A stretch of 64,000 bases of DNA from Notoacmeibacter ruber (GCF_003668555.1 NZ_RCWN01000001.1:434001-498000), one strand, 5' to 3'. Numbered from the stretch's first letter, positions 27,602 to 37,702 are shown. Notes: generated by a model from the sequence alone, not told the origin. Numbers and translations: made by a program.

Positions 27602-28444
27602 ATGGAAATCCTGAGCCAGAATCGCAGCCATGGCGGCACGCAATATGTCTGCCGTCACGAAAGCACCGAAACTAAGACGGACATGACGTTTGCGGTCTTC
27701 GTGCCGGACCATGCGGAGGGTGCGCTACTGCCTGCGGTCTGGTACCTTTCCGGTCTCACCTGCACCCATGCCAATGTCATGGAAAAGGGCGAATACCGGA
27801 AAGCCTGCGCCGAACTCGGTCTCATCTTCATCGCACCGGATACATCGCCGCGTGGCGAGGGCGTTCCCGACGATCCGGACGGGGCCTATGATTTCGGCCT
27901 CGGAGCGGGGTTCTATGTCGATGCGACCGATGAGCCCTATGCCGAGAATTATCGCATGTGGTCCTATGTCACGAAGGAGCTGCCGGTTCTTGTCGCCGAG
28001 CATTTCCCGATGGACGCCTCCAGCCAGTCGATCATGGGCCATTCCATGGGCGGCCACGGCGCGTTGACCATCGGTCTTTCCCATCCGGACCGTTTCAAGG
28101 CGGTGTCGGCATTCGCGCCCATCGTCGCGCCGAGCCAGGTGCCTTGGGGTCACAAGGCCCTGCCGGCCTATCTTGGCGATGACAAAGGCGCTTGGCGCAA
28201 GCATGATGCCGTCGCGCTGATCGAGGATGGCGCGCATGTACCGGCGCTTCTGGTCGATCAGGGTACCGACGACAATTTCCTGAAGGAGCAACTGAAGCCG
28301 GAATTGCTGGCGGATGCCTGCGAGAGAGCGGGTATCGATCTGACGCTGCGCCTCCAGCATGGCTACGATCACAGCTATTACTTCATCTCGACCTTCATGG
28401 ACGATCACCTCCGCTGGCATGCGCAGCGCTTCGCCGGCGTTTGA
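27602..28444 (+). CDS. fghA: S-formylglutathione hydrolase
   Basis: Alpha/beta-hydrolase that splits S-formylglutathione to formate and glutathione, the step after AdhI. The 280 residues contain WYLSGLTCTHANVMEKGEY near 47, the nucleophile Ser148 in GHSMGGHGA, Asp224 in GTDDNFL and His257 in HGYDHSYY. The ATG at 27602 (MEILSQNRSHGG) is the family start; the frame runs back into the NYN gene but without similarity. It is the last gene of the three-gene operon. Confidence 0.95.
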   Translation: MEILSQNRSHGGTQYVCRHESTETKTDMTFAVFVPDHAEGALLPAVWYLSGLTCTHANVMEKGEYRKACAELGLIFIAPDTSPRGEGVPDDPDGAYDFGLGAGFYVDATDEPYAENYRMWSYVTKELPVLVAEHFPMDASSQSIMGHSMGGHGALTIGLSHPDRFKAVSAFAPIVAPSQVPWGHKALPAYLGDDKGAWRKHDAVALIEDGAHVPALLVDQGTDDNFLKEQLKPELLADACERAGIDLTLRLQHGYDHSYYFISTFMDDHLRWHAQRFAGV

Positions 28445-28570
28445 AAGCCCGAGCGGCTGCACAGCGGCAGACTTCTGCGCAGCTCTGCCGTGCGGGGCGG
28501 ATAAAGCGTTGTGGAATGGGTACGCACAGCCGGCCCATGGCCGCAGCGAGAACGTGAAATGTCGAGGAGA

Positions 28571-28645
<75 letters not shown>

Positions 28646-28787
28646 GGAACGCGTAAAAGAAGGCCGCCTCGAATGGCGGCGCGCGAACGCGGCGGGTATT
28701 GCCATAACCTCCGGGGCTTGGCAAGCAGTGGAGAAAGCAAATTTTCGGCGGACGGGACCGTCTCCGAAAAAGGGAGTGCAGGGACCG

Positions 28788-28976
28788 GTGTCGGAAAAGG
28801 AAAGAAAAGACCGCCTGGCTGAGCAACTGCGCGCCAATATCAGACGACGTAAGGCGCAATCGCATGCCATGCGCGGCGGCAAGGCCGATAGACGGACAGG
28901 TCTGCCCGCCTTGGACGAGGAGACGCGCGAGCAGGCGGGAGATGGTCTCCCAGCAGGCCCGGAACGCGATTCTTGA
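28788..28976 (+). CDS. Small basic protein upstream of murA, unknown function
   Basis: Reading frame of 62 residues from GTG 28788, preceded by an AGGGAG-like SD. The N-terminal half SEKERKDRLAEQLRANIRRRKAQ is a strongly charged, probably helical segment of a kind seen in short rhizobial proteins near murA. The C-terminal half is rich in Gly, Glu and Arg and likely disordered. The frame is open back to 28728, but the extra residues look non-coding. Function is unknown, and it may be a regulator or nucleic-acid binder given the charge; that is a guess. Confidence 0.5.
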   Translation: MSEKERKDRLAEQLRANIRRRKAQSHAMRGGKADRRTGLPALDEETREQAGDGLPAGPERDS

Positions 28977-29085
28977 ACGTTCTGCCAACTTCGTCTAGAG
29001 GAACGCGCCAGTTTCAAGCTGATGCAAACCGGCTGCGCAGGCCCTTTTTTGAATGAGGCGCTGCAGACAGCCCCGAGGATAATTG

Positions 29086-30375
29086 ATGGATCGTATTCGC
29101 ATTGTGGGCGGCCAGCCTCTTATTGGCACCATTCCCATTTCGGGCGCCAAGAATGCGGCCCTGCCGCTGATGATCGCCTCGCTTCTGACAGATGATCAAC
29201 TGACACTTGAGAATGTGCCCTACCTGAACGATGTGGAGCAGCTGATCCGCATTCTCGGCAATCACGGCGTCGACTATTCGGTCGCGGGCAAGCGCCGCGG
29301 GCAAAATGAGGGGCACGCCCGCACCATTCATTTCACGGCGCGCAACATTGTGGATACGACCGCGCCCTACGATCTCGTTTCCAAAATGCGTGCGAGCTTC
29401 TGGGTGATCGGCCCGCTGCTGGCCCGAATGAGAAAGGCACGTGTTTCGCTGCCCGGTGGCTGTGCCATCGGCACGCGCCCTGTCGATCTCTTCCTCGACG
29501 GGCTACGGCATCTCGGCGCGCAGATCGAGGTCGATAGCGGCTATGTCAACGCCAGCACGGATGGCCGCCTCAAAGGGGGGCGTTACGTTTTTCCGAAGGT
29601 CTCTGTTGGTGCGACCCACGTGCTCATGATGGCGGCCACACTGGCCCGGGGCACCACCGAACTGGAAAATGCGGCCCGCGAGCCTGAAGTGGTCAATCTG
29701 GCCGAGTGCCTCATCGCGATGGGCGCGAAGATTTCCGGTCATGGCACCTCGACAATCACTATCGAGGGTGTCGATCAGCTTTCCGGTGCGCGTCACGCGG
29801 TCGTCCCCGATCGTATCGAGACCGGAACATATGCCATGGCAGTGGCCATGACGGGCGGAGACGTGCTTCTGGCCGGCGCGAAGGCCGATCTTCTTCAGGC
29901 TGCGCTGGAGAAGATCCGTGAAACCGGCGCCGAGGTGACGGAGGAGGCCGGCGGAATCCGGGTGGTCAAGAATGGCGCGGAGATTGCGCCGGTCGATGTG
30001 ACAACAGAGGTCTTTCCGGGCTTTCCGACGGATCTCCAGGCCCAGTTCATGGGGCTGATGACCCGCTCCAGCGGAACCTCGCGTATTGTCGAGACGATTT
30101 TCGAGAATCGTTTCATGCACGTGCAGGAACTGGCTCGACTGGGCGCCAATATTACCCTTTCCGGCCAGACGGCCGTTGTCGAGGGTGTGCAATCGCTGCG
30201 CGGTGCGCCGGTGATGGCAACCGATCTGAGAGCCTCTTCGGCTCTCGTGATCGCCGGTCTTGCCGCCGAGGGGACGACCGAGGTCAATCGTGTCTATCAC
30301 CTTGATCGTGGCTTCGAGCGGCTTGAAGAGAAACTGGCAGCCTGCGGAGCGCAGATCGAGCGCGTCGCGGGCTGA
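29086..30375 (+). CDS. murA: UDP-N-acetylglucosamine 1-carboxyvinyltransferase
   Basis: First committed enzyme of peptidoglycan synthesis: transfers enolpyruvate from PEP to UDP-GlcNAc in the cytoplasm. The 429 residues form the EPSP-synthase fold, with K22 in [12 protein letters not shown]-rich PEP site residues, and the catalytic cysteine C126 in [15 protein letters not shown] (so fosfomycin-sensitive by motif). [16 protein letters not shown] and the C-terminal [16 protein letters not shown] are also present. TTG 29083 directly precedes ATG 29086; ATG is preferred. In rhizobia murA usually leads a cluster with DUF2948 and hisD, here interrupted by a SulP gene. Confidence 0.97.
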   Translation: MDRIRIVGGQPLIGTIPISGAKNAALPLMIASLLTDDQLTLENVPYLNDVEQLIRILGNHGVDYSVAGKRRGQNEGHARTIHFTARNIVDTTAPYDLVSKMRASFWVIGPLLARMRKARVSLPGGCAIGTRPVDLFLDGLRHLGAQIEVDSGYVNASTDGRLKGGRYVFPKVSVGATHVLMMAATLARGTTELENAAREPEVVNLAECLIAMGAKISGHGTSTITIEGVDQLSGARHAVVPDRIETGTYAMAVAMTGGDVLLAGAKADLLQAALEKIRETGAEVTEEAGGIRVVKNGAEIAPVDVTTEVFPGFPTDLQAQFMGLMTRSSGTSRIVETIFENRFMHVQELARLGANITLSGQTAVVEGVQSLRGAPVMATDLRASSALVIAGLAAEGTTEVNRVYHLDRGFERLEEKLAACGAQIERVAG

Positions 30376-30488
30376 AAGCCCGCGTCTGGCGGTGCGTTGT
30401 TGCGCTATCGCAGCACCGCCTTGGATCGTCCCGTGTTTGCGGGGCAGGGTGCCCCGACGAGAATGACAAGGGCGGCTGAAGGCGACCA

Positions 30489-31754
30489 ATGCGCCAACCG
30501 AAAATCCTGACGACGATCCGAACCTATAGCTGGTCACAGTTTGTCGCCGATCTGCTGGCCGGTATCACGGTGGCGATGGTGGCGCTGCCGCTGAGCCTCG
30601 CCATTGCGATCGCTTCGGGCGCCGACCCCGGCCAGGGACTGGTCACAGCCATCGTTGCAGGATTCTTCATCTCGCTTCTCGGCGGAAGCCGCGTTCAGAT
30701 CGGCGGGCCGACCGGGGCGTTTATCGTGGTGGTCTATGGCGTGATCGCCGACCACGGATATGACGGGCTGGTCCTGGCGACCTTCATGGCCGGCTTCATC
30801 CTGCTCATCGCCGGCTATTTTCGGGCGGGCAATCTGATCGCCTTCATTCCGGAAGCCGTCATCAACGGTTTTACCATCGGTATCGGGGTGATCATCGCGA
30901 CCAGTCAGTTGAAGGACTTCTTCGGCCTGACCGTGGGCGAGGTGCCGGCGGATATGGTCGAAAAGCTGCCGGTCCTGTGGTCGGCGCGGGAGACGGTTGT
31001 CTGGCCAGCCTTCGCCATCGCTGTTGTCACGATGGTTCTGATCGTCGTGTTGCGGCGGGCGGCGCCGCGCTTTCCCGGTCTGCTTCTGGCCGTTGCCGCC
31101 ACATCCTTTGCCGTTGCCTGGTTCGCCCTGCCGGTCGATACGCTGGGTTCCCGCTTCGGCGAACTTCCCAGTCGGCTTCCCGTGCCTGCCTTGCCGGAGT
31201 TATCCTGGTCTCGGGTGAGCGAACTCTTCCCTTCCGCTCTCGTCATCGCATTCCTGGCGGGGGTGGAATCTCTGTTGTCCGCGATGGTGGCCGACCGCAT
31301 GATCGAGGGTCACCACCGGCCCAATGCGGAACTGACAGCGCAAGGGGTGGCCAACATTGCGTCGAGCCTGTTCGGTGGCCTTCCCGCTACCGGAGCGATC
31401 GCCAGAACCGCAACCAACATCAAGGCAGGAGGGCGGACGCCCGTTGCCGGGCTGGTTCACGCCGCGGTGATCCTGCTCGTCATGCTGCTGATCGCATCCT
31501 GGGCCAGCTATCTGGCTATGCCGGCTCTGGCTGCCCTTCTTCTCATTACCGCATGGAACATGAGCGAGCCGCACAGATGGGCCGATTACGCGCGCGGACC
31601 GCGCAGCGAGACCGTTCTGCTGGTGGTCACGCTCGTTTTGACGGTGCTGGTCGACCTCACCGTCGCCATCGGCGTCGGGGTCTCGATCGGCCTTGCCATG
31701 CGTCTTTCCCATCGCCGATCCGTCGAAAGCGACTGGACACCGCCCGATCGGTGA
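30489..31754 (+). CDS. SulP-family anion transporter lacking a STAS domain
   Basis: Inner-membrane SLC26/SulP protein of 421 residues with 10-12 helices. Family marks are DLLAGITVAMVALPLSLAIAIASG at the start, GGSRVQIGGPTGAFIVVV near 64-82, AGVESLLSAMVADRM near 258 and NIASSLFGGLPATGAIARTATNIKAGGRTPVAGL near 288-320. Typical SulP proteins carry a C-terminal cytoplasmic STAS domain of about 120 residues; this one stops soon after the last helix. Possible substrates are sulfate, bicarbonate or dicarboxylates; none is indicated. It sits between murA and DUF2948, genes that are usually adjacent. Confidence 0.88.
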   Translation: MRQPKILTTIRTYSWSQFVADLLAGITVAMVALPLSLAIAIASGADPGQGLVTAIVAGFFISLLGGSRVQIGGPTGAFIVVVYGVIADHGYDGLVLATFMAGFILLIAGYFRAGNLIAFIPEAVINGFTIGIGVIIATSQLKDFFGLTVGEVPADMVEKLPVLWSARETVVWPAFAIAVVTMVLIVVLRRAAPRFPGLLLAVAATSFAVAWFALPVDTLGSRFGELPSRLPVPALPELSWSRVSELFPSALVIAFLAGVESLLSAMVADRMIEGHHRPNAELTAQGVANIASSLFGGLPATGAIARTATNIKAGGRTPVAGLVHAAVILLVMLLIASWASYLAMPALAALLLITAWNMSEPHRWADYARGPRSETVLLVVTLVLTVLVDLTVAIGVGVSIGLAMRLSHRRSVESDWTPPDR

Positions 31755-31794
31755 CAATGTTCATCAGAACGCTCATCCACGCATGGAATGGTTT

Positions 31795-32235
31795 ATGGAC
31801 GCGCTGAAACTTGCCGCTCTCGACATAGACGATCTCGTCATCCTTTCTGCCCATACGCAGGATGCGCTCGTCAAACCGGTCGAGGCATCCTACGACCGTA
31901 GAACACGTACGTTTCTACTGCCTCTGCGGCGCTATGCCTGGGAAAAGAAACGCCGGTTCCTCGGTCGGGGCGAACGGCGCCTTTCGGCACTTTCGGTTTC
32001 GGGTGTCACGGCCGTCCGCTCAACCGGCATCGATCGATCCGCTGAAGAGGCCGTGCTCAATCTTCTGGCGCTCCGCTTTACCCCCTCAGACGCGCAGGAC
32101 GATCCGGGCGGCGCGATCGAACTGACATTCTCCGGTGACGCAACGATCGCCCTAGAGGTGGAGTGTCTGGAACTGCGGCTTGCCGATCTCGGCGCGGCAT
32201 GGCAGACGGAGAACCGTCCCGCTCACGAACTTTAG
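31795..32235 (+). CDS. DUF2948 family protein
   Basis: Cytoplasmic protein of 146 residues found in rhizobia between murA and hisD. The family start MDALKLAALDIDDLVILSAHTQDA and the middle LLPLRRYAWEK are recognisable, as is the acidic C-terminal segment GAIELTFSGDATIALEVECLELRLADLG. ATG 31795 matches that start; an ATG at 31783 and longer in-frame forms back to 31693 do not. Function is unknown. It precedes hisD by 66 bp and is probably in the same transcript. Confidence 0.85.
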   Translation: MDALKLAALDIDDLVILSAHTQDALVKPVEASYDRRTRTFLLPLRRYAWEKKRRFLGRGERRLSALSVSGVTAVRSTGIDRSAEEAVLNLLALRFTPSDAQDDPGGAIELTFSGDATIALEVECLELRLADLGAAWQTENRPAHEL

Positions 32236-32301
32236 GTGTGGGAGGCGCGTCGCCGACGCTGCCGTCCCCATCAGGCCGAACCAGGAACGCAAACGCCAGC
32301 C

Positions 32302-33612
32302 ATGGCCATCACACACTCGACCGCTTCCACCGACTTCGAGGACCGTTTTGCAGCGCTTCTGGCGATGAAGCGTGAAACATCGTCGGATGTGGATCAGGCT
32401 GTGGCCGAGATCATCAGCGCTGTCCGCAAGGACGGCGACCGGGCGCTGGCGGACTATACGCGCCGTTTCGATCACTTCGACGTTGGCAAGGCTGGCGGGC
32501 TGGCTTTTACCGCCCAACAGATCGAAGACGCTTTCCAGCGCGTTGATCAAAAGACGCTGGACGCTTTGACGCTCGCGCGTGATCGCATCCGTTCACATCA
32601 CGAACGGCAATTGCCGAAGAACGATCGATACACGGATGCCCTCGGTGTCGAACTGGGGAGCCGGTGGACGGCGGTCGAGGCCGTCGGACTCTATGTGCCG
32701 GGCGGTACGGCGTCCTATCCTTCGTCCGTTCTGATGAATGCGCTGCCGGCTGCCGTGGCAGGGGTGGAGCGGATCGCGATGGTCGTTCCGACGCCGGACG
32801 GGAAGGTCAATCCACTCGTTCTGGTGGCTGCGAAGCTGGCGGGGGTTCGGGAAATATACCGCGTGGGCGGTGCGCAGGCCGTGGCCGCCCTCGCTTATGG
32901 GACGGAAACGATCTCGCCTGTCGCGAAGATTGTCGGCCCCGGCAATGCCTATGTGGCGGCAGCGAAGCGCCGGGTTTTCGGTACCGTTGGGATCGACATG
33001 ATCGCCGGCCCGTCGGAAGTTCTCGTTCTTGCCGACGCGAACAACAATCCGGACTGGATCGCGGCCGACCTTCTTGCTCAGGCCGAACATGACGAAGCCG
33101 CGCAATCCATTCTGGTGACGAATGACGAGGCCTTTGGCGACGCGGTTCGCGCAGCGGTCGAACGCCAGCTTCAGACCCTGCCTCGCGGCGAGATCGCCCG
33201 CGCCTCGTGGAATGATTTCGGTGCGATCATCACTGTCTCGGATTTCGACGAAGCCCTGCCGCTCGTCGACCGGATCGCCGCAGAGCACCTGGAACTCGCC
33301 TTCGAAGGCGCCGAGAGTTATGTCGAGCGCGTCCGCAATGCCGGTGCCATCTTTATCGGATCCTACACGCCGGAAGTGATCGGCGATTACGTGGGTGGCT
33401 CGAACCACGTGCTGCCGACGGCGCGATCCGCGCGCTTCTCCTCGGGTCTCGGCGTCCTCGATTACATGAAGCGGACGAGCCTTCTCAAATGCGGGCCGGA
33501 GCAGCTTCGCGCTCTGGGGCCCTCGGCTGTAGCGCTGGCCGAAGCGGAGGGGCTCGGGGCTCATGCCCGTTCGGTCTCGATACGGTTGAATCCGGGAGAC
33601 GCCGATGGCTGA
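32302..33612 (+). CDS. hisD: Histidinol dehydrogenase
   Basis: Zinc enzyme carrying out the last two oxidations of histidine synthesis, histidinol to histidine with NAD. The 436 residues are full length. Key blocks are [22 protein letters not shown] near 128-150, [61 protein letters not shown] (with the zinc-binding Gln-His), AEHLEL and [12 protein letters not shown] 32302 gives the usual rhizobial start. It overlaps the UPF0262 gene by 8 nt. Confidence 0.96.
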   Translation: MAITHSTASTDFEDRFAALLAMKRETSSDVDQAVAEIISAVRKDGDRALADYTRRFDHFDVGKAGGLAFTAQQIEDAFQRVDQKTLDALTLARDRIRSHHERQLPKNDRYTDALGVELGSRWTAVEAVGLYVPGGTASYPSSVLMNALPAAVAGVERIAMVVPTPDGKVNPLVLVAAKLAGVREIYRVGGAQAVAALAYGTETISPVAKIVGPGNAYVAAAKRRVFGTVGIDMIAGPSEVLVLADANNNPDWIAADLLAQAEHDEAAQSILVTNDEAFGDAVRAAVERQLQTLPRGEIARASWNDFGAIITVSDFDEALPLVDRIAAEHLELAFEGAESYVERVRNAGAIFIGSYTPEVIGDYVGGSNHVLPTARSARFSSGLGVLDYMKRTSLLKCGPEQLRALGPSAVALAEAEGLGAHARSVSIRLNPGDADG

Positions 33613-34084
33613 ACAGCCGAAAAACCGGCTGATCGATGTGGTGCTGGACGAATCGATCGGCCGCTCCACACCCGATGTGGAGCATGAGCGCGAAGTCGCA
33701 ATCTTCGATCTGATCGAGGAGAACAGCTTTCACCCGGTCGGCGACGATGAGGGCGGCCCATATCGACTGCGCCTGGGCGTCCGCGACAACAAACTGGTCT
33801 TCGCCATCTCCAGGGAAGATGGCGAGCAGGTTGTGACCAATATACTCTCCCTGACGCCGTTCCGCCGGATCGTGAAGGAGTACTTCATGATCTGCGAAAG
33901 TTATTATGAAGCGATCCGCAGCGCTTCCTCTGCACAGATCGAGGCCATTGATATGGGGCGTCGGGGGCTCCATAATGAAGGCAGTCAAACCTTGCAGGAT
34001 CGTCTCGCCGGAAAGATCGATGTCGATTTCGATACGGCGCGGCGTCTATTCACCCTTGTTTGCGTTCTGCACTGGCGTGGTTAA
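33605..34084 (+). CDS. UPF0262 family protein
   Basis: Conserved alphaproteobacterial protein of 159 residues with no established function. Conserved segments include RLIDVVLDE near 8, [56 protein letters not shown] and the C-terminal [12 protein letters not shown]. It overlaps hisD by 8 nt, the usual rhizobial order, and is probably translated in a coupled way. In several rhizobia a low-molecular-weight phosphatase gene follows before infA; here infA follows directly after 120 bp. Confidence 0.9.
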   Translation: MAEQPKNRLIDVVLDESIGRSTPDVEHEREVAIFDLIEENSFHPVGDDEGGPYRLRLGVRDNKLVFAISREDGEQVVTNILSLTPFRRIVKEYFMICESYYEAIRSASSAQIEAIDMGRRGLHNEGSQTLQDRLAGKIDVDFDTARRLFTLVCVLHWRG

Positions 34085-34204
34085 AAGCAAGCATCATCAT
34101 GAAGAAGCGCGGGCGAAGGGCTGTTCCCTTACGCCTGCTCTTCCTATAGGTTCCGCGCGCGCCGCACCTTGGTGGCCGCGCACCGCAATGGAAAAAGGCG
34201 AATA

Positions 34205-34423
34205 ATGGCCAAAGAAGAAGTCCTCGAATTTCCCGGTGTCGTGACGGAGTTGCTCCCAAACGCCATGTTCCGGGTGAAATTGGAAAACGATCACGAGATC
34301 ATTGCTCACACGGCGGGCCGCATGCGCAAAAACCGCATCCGTGTGCTGACGGGCGACAAGGTTCTTGTCGAGATGACGCCCTATGATCTGACGAAGGGCC
34401 GGATCACCTATCGCTTCAAGTAA
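34205..34423 (+). CDS. infA: Translation initiation factor IF-1
   Basis: Essential 72-residue OB-fold protein that occupies the ribosomal A site during initiation. The sequence [24 protein letters not shown] through [28 protein letters not shown] is nearly that of other alphaproteobacteria. The ATG at 34205 follows AAAAAGGCGAATA; an in-frame ATG 36 bp upstream is not used in the family. maf follows 33 bp downstream. Confidence 0.98.
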   Translation: MAKEEVLEFPGVVTELLPNAMFRVKLENDHEIIAHTAGRMRKNRIRVLTGDKVLVEMTPYDLTKGRITYRFK

Positions 34424-34456
34424 GCCGCCCGGCGAAGGCAGAAGGGCGGAGAGGCC

Positions 34457-35089
34457 ATGAGTGTCTTGCAGAAACTGATCCTCGCCTCCGGCTCGCCGCG
34501 GCGTGTAGAACTCTTACAGCAGGCCGGTATTGAACCGGACGCCTTGCTGCCGACCGATATTGATGAAACGCCGAAACGCGCCGAACATCCGCGCTCGCTC
34601 GCCAAAAGGCTGGCGGTGCAGAAAGCTGAAGCCGCGTATAAGACGCAGCGTGATGTCGCCGCACAGCAGCGTTCCTTCCTCCTGGCCGCCGACACCGTGG
34701 TTTCGGTCGGGCAGCGCATCTTGCCGAAGGCCGAGATGGTGGATGAAGCGTCCGCGGCCCTGCGGCTTCTGTCGGGGCGGAGCCATCGCGTTCACACCGG
34801 CATCTGCCTCGTCACGCCCAAAGGGCATTTTCGTCAAAAGGTTGTCGAAAGCCGCGTCCGCTTCAAGCGCCTCGGCGGCGAAGAACTGGATGCGTATCTG
34901 GCCAGCGGCGAATGGCGCGGAAAGGCTGGCGGTTACGCCATCCAGGGCCTCGCCGGGACATTTGTCGTCAAACTCGTCGGTAGCTATTCCAATGTGGTCG
35001 GCTTGCCGCTCTACGAGACCGTTTCTCTTCTCGTGGGCGAGGGCTTTCACGTGCACCAGTCTTGGCTCGGACAGCCCGGTCGCGTTTGA
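34457..35089 (+). CDS. maf: Maf-type nucleoside triphosphate pyrophosphatase
   Basis: House-cleaning enzyme that hydrolyses non-canonical or excess nucleoside triphosphates (dTTP/UTP class or 7-methyl-GTP) to monophosphates. The 210 residues carry the signature [11 protein letters not shown] (near 10-20), a TDIDETP segment, [11 protein letters not shown], the AADTVV motif, [10 protein letters not shown] and [14 protein letters not shown] weakly conserved C-terminus follows. GGAGAGGCC precedes the ATG. The infA-maf-yacG order is typical of rhizobia. Confidence 0.94.
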   Translation: MSVLQKLILASGSPRRVELLQQAGIEPDALLPTDIDETPKRAEHPRSLAKRLAVQKAEAAYKTQRDVAAQQRSFLLAADTVVSVGQRILPKAEMVDEASAALRLLSGRSHRVHTGICLVTPKGHFRQKVVESRVRFKRLGGEELDAYLASGEWRGKAGGYAIQGLAGTFVVKLVGSYSNVVGLPLYETVSLLVGEGFHVHQSWLGQPGRV

Positions 35090-35177
35090 TCTCTTTCGGT
35101 CTTGAACCGCGCGGCCTGCCTCACAAGATGAGAAGGAGCCGATGCGATTGCCGCCCCGAACCGATGGAAGCTGAATA

Positions 35178-35378
35178 GTGCCACCCGACAACGTTACGCC
35201 GCTTCGTCCGGCCCGGCCGTGCCCGGAATGCGGCCGCCCGAGCGCCCGCGAACATTTCCCCTTCTGCTCCCCGCGATGCAAGGATGTCGACCTGTCCCGA
35301 TGGCTTACCGGCGCCTATGCGATTCCGGTGACGGAAGAGGAAGAAAATGTGGAGGAAACCGCCGAACGCGGCGATTAA
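35178..35378 (+). CDS. yacG: DNA gyrase inhibitor YacG (zinc-binding)
   Basis: Small zinc-finger protein of 66 residues whose E. coli homologue binds GyrB and inhibits gyrase. The four zinc cysteines are in CPECGRPS and [15 protein letters not shown], the family signature. The C-terminal tail is acidic ([14 protein letters not shown]). It starts with GTG, 88 bp after maf, and is followed by tRNA-Phe. Confidence 0.93.
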   Translation: MPPDNVTPLRPARPCPECGRPSAREHFPFCSPRCKDVDLSRWLTGAYAIPVTEEEENVEETAERGD

Positions 35379-35502
35379 TCAATGAACTGAAAAAAGCGCC
35401 CGCCGACCGCTTGCCACGTGCCGGGTGCGTCGCTATAACCCGCCCGTTTCCGGACGTTGGAACACCAAGCCGCGTCGGCCCGATAGGGCAAATTTCCGGA
35501 AT

Positions 35503-35578
35503 GCCCAGGTAGCTCAGTTGGTAGAGCATGCGACTGAAAATCGCAGTGTCGGTGGTTCGATTCCGCCCCTGGGCACCA
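35503..35578 (+). tRNA. tRNA-Phe (anticodon GAA)
   Basis: Complete cloverleaf: the acceptor GCCCAGG pairs with CCTGGGC, the D-arm is GCTC..GAGC, the anticodon stem GCGAC/ATCGC carries a loop with GAA, and the T-arm is GGTGGTTCGATTCCGCC; encoded CCA ends the gene. It is followed at once by a small hairpin. Confidence 0.97.
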
Positions 35579-35579
35579 T

Positions 35580-35601
35580 CGTTCTTGGATATTCAAGAAC
35601 G
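35580..35601 (+). terminator. Hairpin downstream of tRNA-Phe
   Basis: CGTTCTTG (35580-35587) pairs perfectly with CAAGAACG (35594-35601), with a 6-nt loop. It begins 1 bp after the tRNA CCA. No T-run follows, so it may aid 3' processing or act as a weak terminator. Confidence 0.45.
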
Positions 35602-35663
35602 TCGATATGATAAGCCAGATCGTCGACTGATGAGAACCCGAGTGATACAAGCGGGTGATCCAA

Positions 35664-35795
35664 ATGGCGTTGAGAATGGCTCAACCTTGGCCTCATCTCA
35701 CCGATAGCGGACGCGCATTGCAGCGTGAAGCCGAGCTGATGGTCAAGACTCTCGACGAAGCCATTTTTGAAACGGCATCCGATCTAGCGCGTTGA
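35664..35795 (+). other. Short reading frame after tRNA-Phe, possible integrase N-terminal remnant
   Basis: Within the 416-bp stretch 35579-35994 the only coding-like item is a 43-codon frame from ATG 35664 to TGA 35795. Its first residues MALRMAQPWPHL recall the opening of some tyrosine recombinases (DUF6538 type), which often integrate at tRNA genes, but the rest does not match what I know of them. No duplicated tRNA end was found nearby. It may be a degraded fragment or chance. Confidence 0.2.
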
Positions 35796-35994
35796 GTGCG
35801 AACCTCTAGGAAAGCGGACGTTTTGGAGGCTCTTCTTTCCTTGACGCGGCCGCGGCCTAACTCCGTGCGTTGCGACCGGCCGGTCCAGCGGTGCTTTGAG
35901 GGAGAGGCAAGACGTTCGCTGCGCCCAGTCCTATAGTCGGTGCATTTCCACGCAACAGCGGGAAAGCGATAGAGGTCCCAAAGAGTCTCACCGT

Positions 35995-37458
35995 TCAGGC
36001 AGCGCTGGAATTGCCGAGGTCCTTTTTCCGTTTGGAGGCGTAATATTCCTGTTTGCGGGCGTACATCAGGAGGTCAGCGCGACCGACCACGGCCTCCATG
36101 CTGTCGCCCTCCTCGCTAACGGCAGCGCCAATCGATATTGAGATCGGTGTGGAAGAATAGAACTTGTTGTTGATCTTCAGTAGCTTCTCGATGTTTTCCG
36201 TCATCGTGGCGACCTTCATCCAGTCGCCTCCCGGCATGAGAATGGCAAACTCGTCGCCACCGATCCTGGCAGCGCAGTTGGGCGCAACGACGGCTTCGTT
36301 GAGAACCTCCCCCAGCCGGCGCAGTACGCCGTCGCCGGCCTCGTGTCCGAGGCTGTCATTGGTTTCCTTCAGCCCGTTCAAATCGATGATGATGGCAGCG
36401 ACCGGCCTCAACGGCTTCCTATCAAGCCGGTTCAGTTCTTCCGTATAGAAGGCGCGATTGTGCAGTCGCGTCAGCACGTCGTGCTTGCCGAGATATTCAA
36501 GATAGGCTTCCGCCTTCTTGCGCGCGGTAATGTCTGTCAGCGAGACCTGAACGAGATTCCAATCGTTCTCATGGCCGGGTAACACGGCAAGCTGCAGCAG
36601 GACGTGGCGCTCGGTGCCGTCAAGCGCATAGTTCAACACTTCCCGGCTGTGGACCAGATTGCCGTTCCAGAGTTCGACAAGCTGCTCACGGAAGTGCTTC
36701 TCCATGTCGCCGCGAAAGATCTCCTGCTGGTTCTGAAGCAGGCTCTGGCGATCAGGCGCACCGAACAGTTCGAGCGTCGCGTTGTTGACTGCCAGGACGC
36801 GGATCTCGCTCATGCACTGGCGCACGAATTCCGGATGAACGTCGGTAAAGACGCAAAAATCGGTGATTCCTCTTTCCCGGACGCCGTCCAGAAGCATCTT
36901 TATCCCGCTGAAATCTTCGACCCACAGCGATACCGGGGAATGCTCGAAGATCCCTTCCGCGTAACGGCGCTGCTCTTCCTCGCGCCGGCGCGCCGCCTCG
37001 CGCTCGGTCACGTCCTCCGTCGTCAAGAGAAGCCGGTCCATTGTCTCTTCGTGTCCGGGCATGATCGAGCCGCGCAACTGGATGTCGAGGCGACGGCCGG
37101 TCAGTGTGTAATTGACGGCATTGCTTGAAAATTCCCGCTTGCCTTCAAAGAGCTGCGCCAGTTCCTCAATATGGGTGGTCAGCATGTCATCACGGAAAAC
37201 GCGATCAAGATTTGCGACCAGATCTTCATGGTTCTCCGCCTCGAATAGCTCCAGCGTTCTGCGGTTCACCCGCAATACGCGGATCGCGCTGGAACATTCG
37301 ATCACCCGGGAAACGTCTTCCTTCAACCAGGCGCGGAGATCTTCAACTCCCTCGGAGCGCCAGTGATCGAACAACAGTTTCACACCGCTGAAATCCTCGA
37401 TCCACATGGCCACAGGCGCAAGCTCAAAAACTTGCCCTTCATCGAAAGAGATGTTCAC
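35995..37458 (-). CDS. Diguanylate cyclase with two tandem PAS-like sensor domains
   Basis: Cytoplasmic c-di-GMP synthase of 487 residues. Two homologous PAS-like domains (14-150 and 174-312) each start with PVxxWxEDFSGxKxLxD and end with a DVTER/DITAR linker, a clear internal duplication. The GGDEF domain carries IIIDLNGLKETND for metal and GTP binding and an intact active site GGDEF at 400-404, so it should be active. No RxxD inhibitory site is seen five residues upstream, so product inhibition may be absent. No membrane segment is evident. A 7-bp inverted repeat (AAGCGTT/AACGCTT, near 37512-37536) lies upstream of its start. The signal is unknown. Confidence 0.9.
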   Translation of the reverse strand: MNISFDEGQVFELAPVAMWIEDFSGVKLLFDHWRSEGVEDLRAWLKEDVSRVIECSSAIRVLRVNRRTLELFEAENHEDLVANLDRVFRDDMLTTHIEELAQLFEGKREFSSNAVNYTLTGRRLDIQLRGSIMPGHEETMDRLLLTTEDVTEREAARRREEEQRRYAEGIFEHSPVSLWVEDFSGIKMLLDGVRERGITDFCVFTDVHPEFVRQCMSEIRVLAVNNATLELFGAPDRQSLLQNQQEIFRGDMEKHFREQLVELWNGNLVHSREVLNYALDGTERHVLLQLAVLPGHENDWNLVQVSLTDITARKKAEAYLEYLGKHDVLTRLHNRAFYTEELNRLDRKPLRPVAAIIIDLNGLKETNDSLGHEAGDGVLRRLGEVLNEAVVAPNCAARIGGDEFAILMPGGDWMKVATMTENIEKLLKINNKFYSSTPISISIGAAVSEEGDSMEAVVGRADLLMYARKQEYYASKRKKDLGNSSAA

Positions 37459-37702
37459 GTTTCATTCTCGCATTTGGTTATGCAGTTAATCTTGCGCGTA
37501 AATAGTATCCAAGCGTTTAAGCCGAACACAACGCTTAAGATGAGGATGGGCTAGCGATTGGAGAAACCCGCCGACGAGCATATTCAGCATGAAGCCGGGA
37601 CCGTCGTCCAACAAACCTTCCGATCCGAGTGCTCGTGCCTTTATCTCCGTATTGTCGTCGCTGATCGCACCACGTTCCTTGCGACTGGAAAGCCGTGTGA
37701 GG

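Noticed and set aside
30367..30383. Hairpin GCGGGC-TGAAA-GCCCGC at the murA stop as an intrinsic terminator
   Set aside because: Only six pairs, overlapping the stop codon and with no T-run; too weak to call.
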